Part shown: piece after piece, positions 5,983 to 8,454 of the stretch
How the letters are laid out: each line of letters begins with the position of its first letter
Numbering within the stretch: position 1 is the stretch's first letter
DNA from: an uncultured Spartobacteria bacterium
GTDB lineage: Bacteria; Verrucomicrobiota; Verrucomicrobiia; Chthoniobacterales; Terrimicrobiaceae
Reading direction: 5' to 3'
Assembly (NCBI GenBank): GCA_903915315.1
Contig: CAIWSO010000263.1
Coordinates: 1-8,454, forward strand
DNA: 8,454 nucleotides
Position numbers and translations under genes: made by a program
Notes under the pieces: model-generated
The model's database searches: none
Seen by the model: the letters and a program-made list of their open reading frames with translations, nothing else
What the model was told of the DNA's origin: nothing

Positions 5983-7736
5983 ACAAGGACGAAATCGCTG
6001 CCATTTTCGAAAATATTGCCCGCCTCCTGGAACTCAAAGGCGAGAACCCGTTTAAAATCCGCGCCTACACTCATGCCGCGCGCGCGCTGGAGACCCTCTC
6101 CGAACCCCTTGAAACCCTGATTGCCGAAGATCGGCTCACCGCTGTCGATGGAATCGGCAAGGCCACGGGCGAAAAAATCACCGAACTCGCGACCAACGGT
6201 CGCCTCGCCTACTACGACAACCTTCGCGACGAATTCCCTCCCGACATTCTCACGCTGTTCGACCTGCAGGGATTAGGAGCAAAAAAAATCAAAGTCCTCT
6301 GGGATACTTTGCGCATCGACTCGATCACCAAGCTCGAGCGCGCCTGCAAAAGCGGCTCCGTGGCCGATCTCCCCGGATTTGGCGAAAAAACGGCGACGAA
6401 TATTCTCAAAGCGATCGAACACATCCGGAAGTTTGCCGGCGCGTTCCGGTTTGGAGATATTGCCGCACTCGCCTCGAGTCTTCTCGAAGACCTGCGCACT
6501 CATCCCGATGTCAATCTCGCACAGATCGCAGGCAGCTTTAGACGCAAAAAGGAAATCGTCCGCGATTTGGATTTCATTGTCTCCTCACGCAATCCGGAGG
6601 GAGTGATGACCTTTTTCACCACTCATCCCTTGGTTGAGTCGATCCTTGCGAATGGAGCTACCAAATCGAGCGTGGTCCTCAAAAGCGGCATCCAGTGCGA
6701 TCTCCGCGTGGTTCGCGGTGAGGAATTCCCGTTTGCCTTGAATTACTTCACCGGCAGCAAAGAGCACAATGTTCGCATGCGTTCACGCGCCCTCGCTCGT
6801 GGATGGTCGCTGAACGAATACCGCTTCAGTCCCGCAGAGGGAAAGGAACTCCTCGAGCCCATTCCCGAAATTCACGAGGAAAACGACATCTACCGCGCGC
6901 TTGGACTGGACCCCGTGGAGCCCGAGCTTCGTGAAAACATGGGGGAAATCGAGGCTGCCGAAAGCCACAAGCTTCCGCGCCTTATCGAATGGTCAAACCT
7001 TCGCGGCACTTTCCACAACCATACTACCGCGAGCGATGGCAGGGCTTCGCTGGAGGATATGATCCATGCCGCAAAGGAACTCGGACTCGATTACATCGGC
7101 ATCGCGGACCACAGCAAAAGCTCGTATCAAGCGAATGGCCTCGATGAAAAACGTCTCGCGGCCCAAGTCGAAAAAATCCGTGAACTCAACGCCCTTGATC
7201 CCGATTTTCGTATTTTCACCGGCATTGAGTGCGACATTCTCAAGGATGGTTCCCTTGATTTCTCTGACGAGATCCTCTCCTCGCTCGACTATGTGGTTGC
7301 GAGCGTCCACTCCTCCTTCACCATGCCTGGACCAGAGATGACAGACCGCATCATTCGGGCCATATCCAATCCCCATGTGACCATGCTCGGGCATCTCACC
7401 GGAAGGCTCCTCCTGAGCCGTGACTCCTATCAACTCAACATTCCCGCCATCATTGAGGCCGCCGCCGCAACGGGAACCATCATTGAACTCAATGCGAATC
7501 CCCGTCGATTGGATATGGATTGGCGATGGTGGCCGCTTGCACGGGAGAAGGGCGTTAAATGCTCAATCAATCCCGACGCCCACACGACCGAGGGGCTTCA
7601 GGACATTATTTTTGGTGTCGGCATTGCCCGCAAAGGCTGGTTAACAAAAGACGATGTCGTGAACACGCAATCCCTCACGGCCATAGAAGCCACACTTCAA
7701 GCCAAGCGAGCCATGTTGCTCGCCCCTCGATCCTGA
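5979..7736 (+). CDS. polX: DNA polymerase/3'-5' exonuclease PolX
   Basis: A 585-residue bacterial family-X polymerase of usual length, for gap-filling and end processing in base-excision repair. The N-terminal 8-kDa-like region (1-150) carries helix-hairpin-helix motifs VDGIGKATGEKI (56-67), LQGLGAKKI (96-104) and LPGFGEKTA (131-139). The polymerase palm has GSFRRKKEIVRDLDFIV (185-201), with metal-binding D196 and D198 and third aspartate D241 in IQCDLRVV; the fingers/thumb end near LNEYRF (278-283). A C-terminal PHP domain (about 340-575) keeps its metal ligands: H346 and H348 in FHNHTTASDG, D377-H378, E417 in GIECD, H444 in ASVHSSF, H472 and D533-x-H535. Both activities should thus be intact. 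The start ATG overlaps the upstream TGA (ATGA); there is no Shine-Dalgarno, so translation probably depends on the upstream gene. An A8 run lies at 6281-6288 inside the second HhH. Confidence 0.96.
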   Translation: MNKDEIAAIFENIARLLELKGENPFKIRAYTHAARALETLSEPLETLIAEDRLTAVDGIGKATGEKITELATNGRLAYYDNLRDEFPPDILTLFDLQGLGAKKIKVLWDTLRIDSITKLERACKSGSVADLPGFGEKTATNILKAIEHIRKFAGAFRFGDIAALASSLLEDLRTHPDVNLAQIAGSFRRKKEIVRDLDFIVSSRNPEGVMTFFTTHPLVESILANGATKSSVVLKSGIQCDLRVVRGEEFPFALNYFTGSKEHNVRMRSRALARGWSLNEYRFSPAEGKELLEPIPEIHEENDIYRALGLDPVEPELRENMGEIEAAESHKLPRLIEWSNLRGTFHNHTTASDGRASLEDMIHAAKELGLDYIGIADHSKSSYQANGLDEKRLAAQVEKIRELNALDPDFRIFTGIECDILKDGSLDFSDEILSSLDYVVASVHSSFTMPGPEMTDRIIRAISNPHVTMLGHLTGRLLLSRDSYQLNIPAIIEAAAATGTIIELNANPRRLDMDWRWWPLAREKGVKCSINPDAHTTEGLQDIIFGVGIARKGWLTKDDVVNTQSLTAIEATLQAKRAMLLAPRS

Positions 7737-7749
7737 TTCTTTTTTTGCA

Positions 7750-8454
7750 ATGAACCCTTATTCTCAAATTTTTGCGCCCCTATCGGCGATGCTGATTTTT
7801 TTCAGTTTCGCGAGCGATCCCCTGCTGGCCAAGACGCCCGCACGGCCCCGTATTGAACCAGGTCTGGATCTCGCGGTGAAATGGAAGTGGAGCGTCCAAT
7901 CGCAGGAGGATGCGGAATGGGGGCTTCGCCTCCGCGACATTCCGACCCATCAAGCGATACCCGCCGCTGTGCAGCCCCATGCTGCCGCCCCAATGACTTC
8001 CACCTACGAAGTCAAAAAAGGTGACGTTCTGGTTCGCATTGCCAGAAAATTCAAAGTCTCCACCAGCGATTTGATCAAACACAATCAGCTTTCGGGAGAT
8101 CTGATCCAAATCGGCCAGATCCTTCAAATCCCTCCGCCGCAGGAGCGCCGCGCCACAATAGTCACACCAAGCAAGGGAACGGCCTCTCCCGCTACGCCTG
8201 CCCCCACCGATATCCTTGCCCAACGGGTTTTTCTCGACCGCCAAGGATTTTCGACCGGCCCGATCACCGACTCTCCCAACGCTGATTTTGAAAGGATTCT
8301 TCATCTTTACCAGAGCGAGCACGGAGAAATTCCTGCATCGACAGGAATCACATCGCCTTTGACGGATTACACGCTCCGGGCCTCCGACTTCCGATTCATC
8401 TCGCCGCACAAGTCTCCCGTTCCGCCACCTCCTGCCTACAATGAAATGGTATCC
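7750..8454 (+). CDS. Secreted LysM protein, probable L,D-transpeptidase N-terminal part (truncated by window)
   Basis: The frame is open from ATG 7750 to the window edge; 235 residues are visible. Residues 1-27 look like a signal peptide (hydrophobic LSAMLIFFSFA, cleavage near LLA). After a linker comes one clear LysM domain at about 86-128 (YEVKKGDVLVRIARKFKVS, LIKHNQL, IQIGQILQIP), which binds glycan chains of peptidoglycan. A Pro/Ala/Thr linker leads to AQRVFLDRQGFSTGPI...RILHLYQSEHG (157-192), resembling a divergent peptidoglycan_binding_1 repeat. The last residues (DYTLRASDFRFI, PPPPAYNEMVS) recall what precedes the YkuD catalytic domain in verrucomicrobial L,D-transpeptidases; the catalytic HXX14-17[S/T]HGChG motif itself would lie beyond the window, so the enzyme call is inference. 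The gene starts 13 bases after polX stops, with a T-run and no Shine-Dalgarno before it, and may be co-transcribed. Confidence 0.8.
   Translation, partial: MNPYSQIFAPLSAMLIFFSFASDPLLAKTPARPRIEPGLDLAVKWKWSVQSQEDAEWGLRLRDIPTHQAIPAAVQPHAAAPMTSTYEVKKGDVLVRIARKFKVSTSDLIKHNQLSGDLIQIGQILQIPPPQERRATIVTPSKGTASPATPAPTDILAQRVFLDRQGFSTGPITDSPNADFERILHLYQSEHGEIPASTGITSPLTDYTLRASDFRFISPHKSPVPPPPAYNEMVS

Noticed and set aside
6281..6288. A8 run in polX (and a similar A8 on the coding strand of the oxidase at 893-900) as programmed slippage or phase variation sites
   Set aside because: Both genes are intact across the runs, and the shifted frames lead to no meaningful product; Lys-Lys codons explain the runs.
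7780..8409. 209-residue minus-strand open frame opposite the LysM gene
   Set aside because: The plus strand encodes a signal peptide and LysM domain; the antisense product is Arg/Gly-rich without motifs.

Overview
The window looks like ordinary chromosomal housekeeping DNA from a Gram-negative bacterium, most likely a verrucomicrobial-type lineage. This placement is inference. It rests on fairly GC-rich coding sequence, an outer-membrane-type barrel protein and a SurA-like chaperone, a near absence of Shine-Dalgarno sequences, a small coiled-coil protein opening MKSAYELAMGRL that I recall from that phylum, and a LysM protein whose layout recalls verrucomicrobial L,D-transpeptidases. I see no mobile element, CRISPR array, tRNA or rRNA. 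No gene-free stretch exceeds 300 bases; the longest are 3871-4005 and 3203-3327.

Layout. Positions 1-657 (+) hold the C-terminal part of a SurA/PpiC-type peptidyl-prolyl isomerase. It converges, across a hairpin at 664-699, on a minus-strand pair: a HAD phosphatase (2062-2844) followed by a GlcD-type FAD oxidase (698-2065), joined by an ATGA stop/start overlap. Divergent from the HAD gene is a 91-residue coiled-coil protein (2927-3202). A 125-base spacer carrying three inverted repeats then leads to a secreted 180-residue beta-barrel-like protein (3328-3870), which ends in a strong intrinsic terminator (3898-3936). Next comes ribulose-phosphate 3-epimerase on the minus strand (4006-4662), only about 22 bases from the divergent tRNA adenosine deaminase tadA (4685-5170). 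Downstream on the plus strand are a secreted protein of unknown function (5215-5982), PolX (5979-7736, again ATGA-coupled), and a secreted LysM protein that runs off the right edge (7750-8454).

How the genes may work together. The HAD and FAD-oxidase pair could form a short 2-phosphoglycolate to glycolate to glyoxylate salvage route, but neither substrate can be read from sequence. Several products belong to the envelope: the isomerase, the barrel protein, the unknown secreted protein and the LysM protein. tadA, polX and rpe are housekeeping genes. The most unusual elements are the unknown secreted protein with a lysozyme-like motif, and the palindrome array upstream of the barrel gene.
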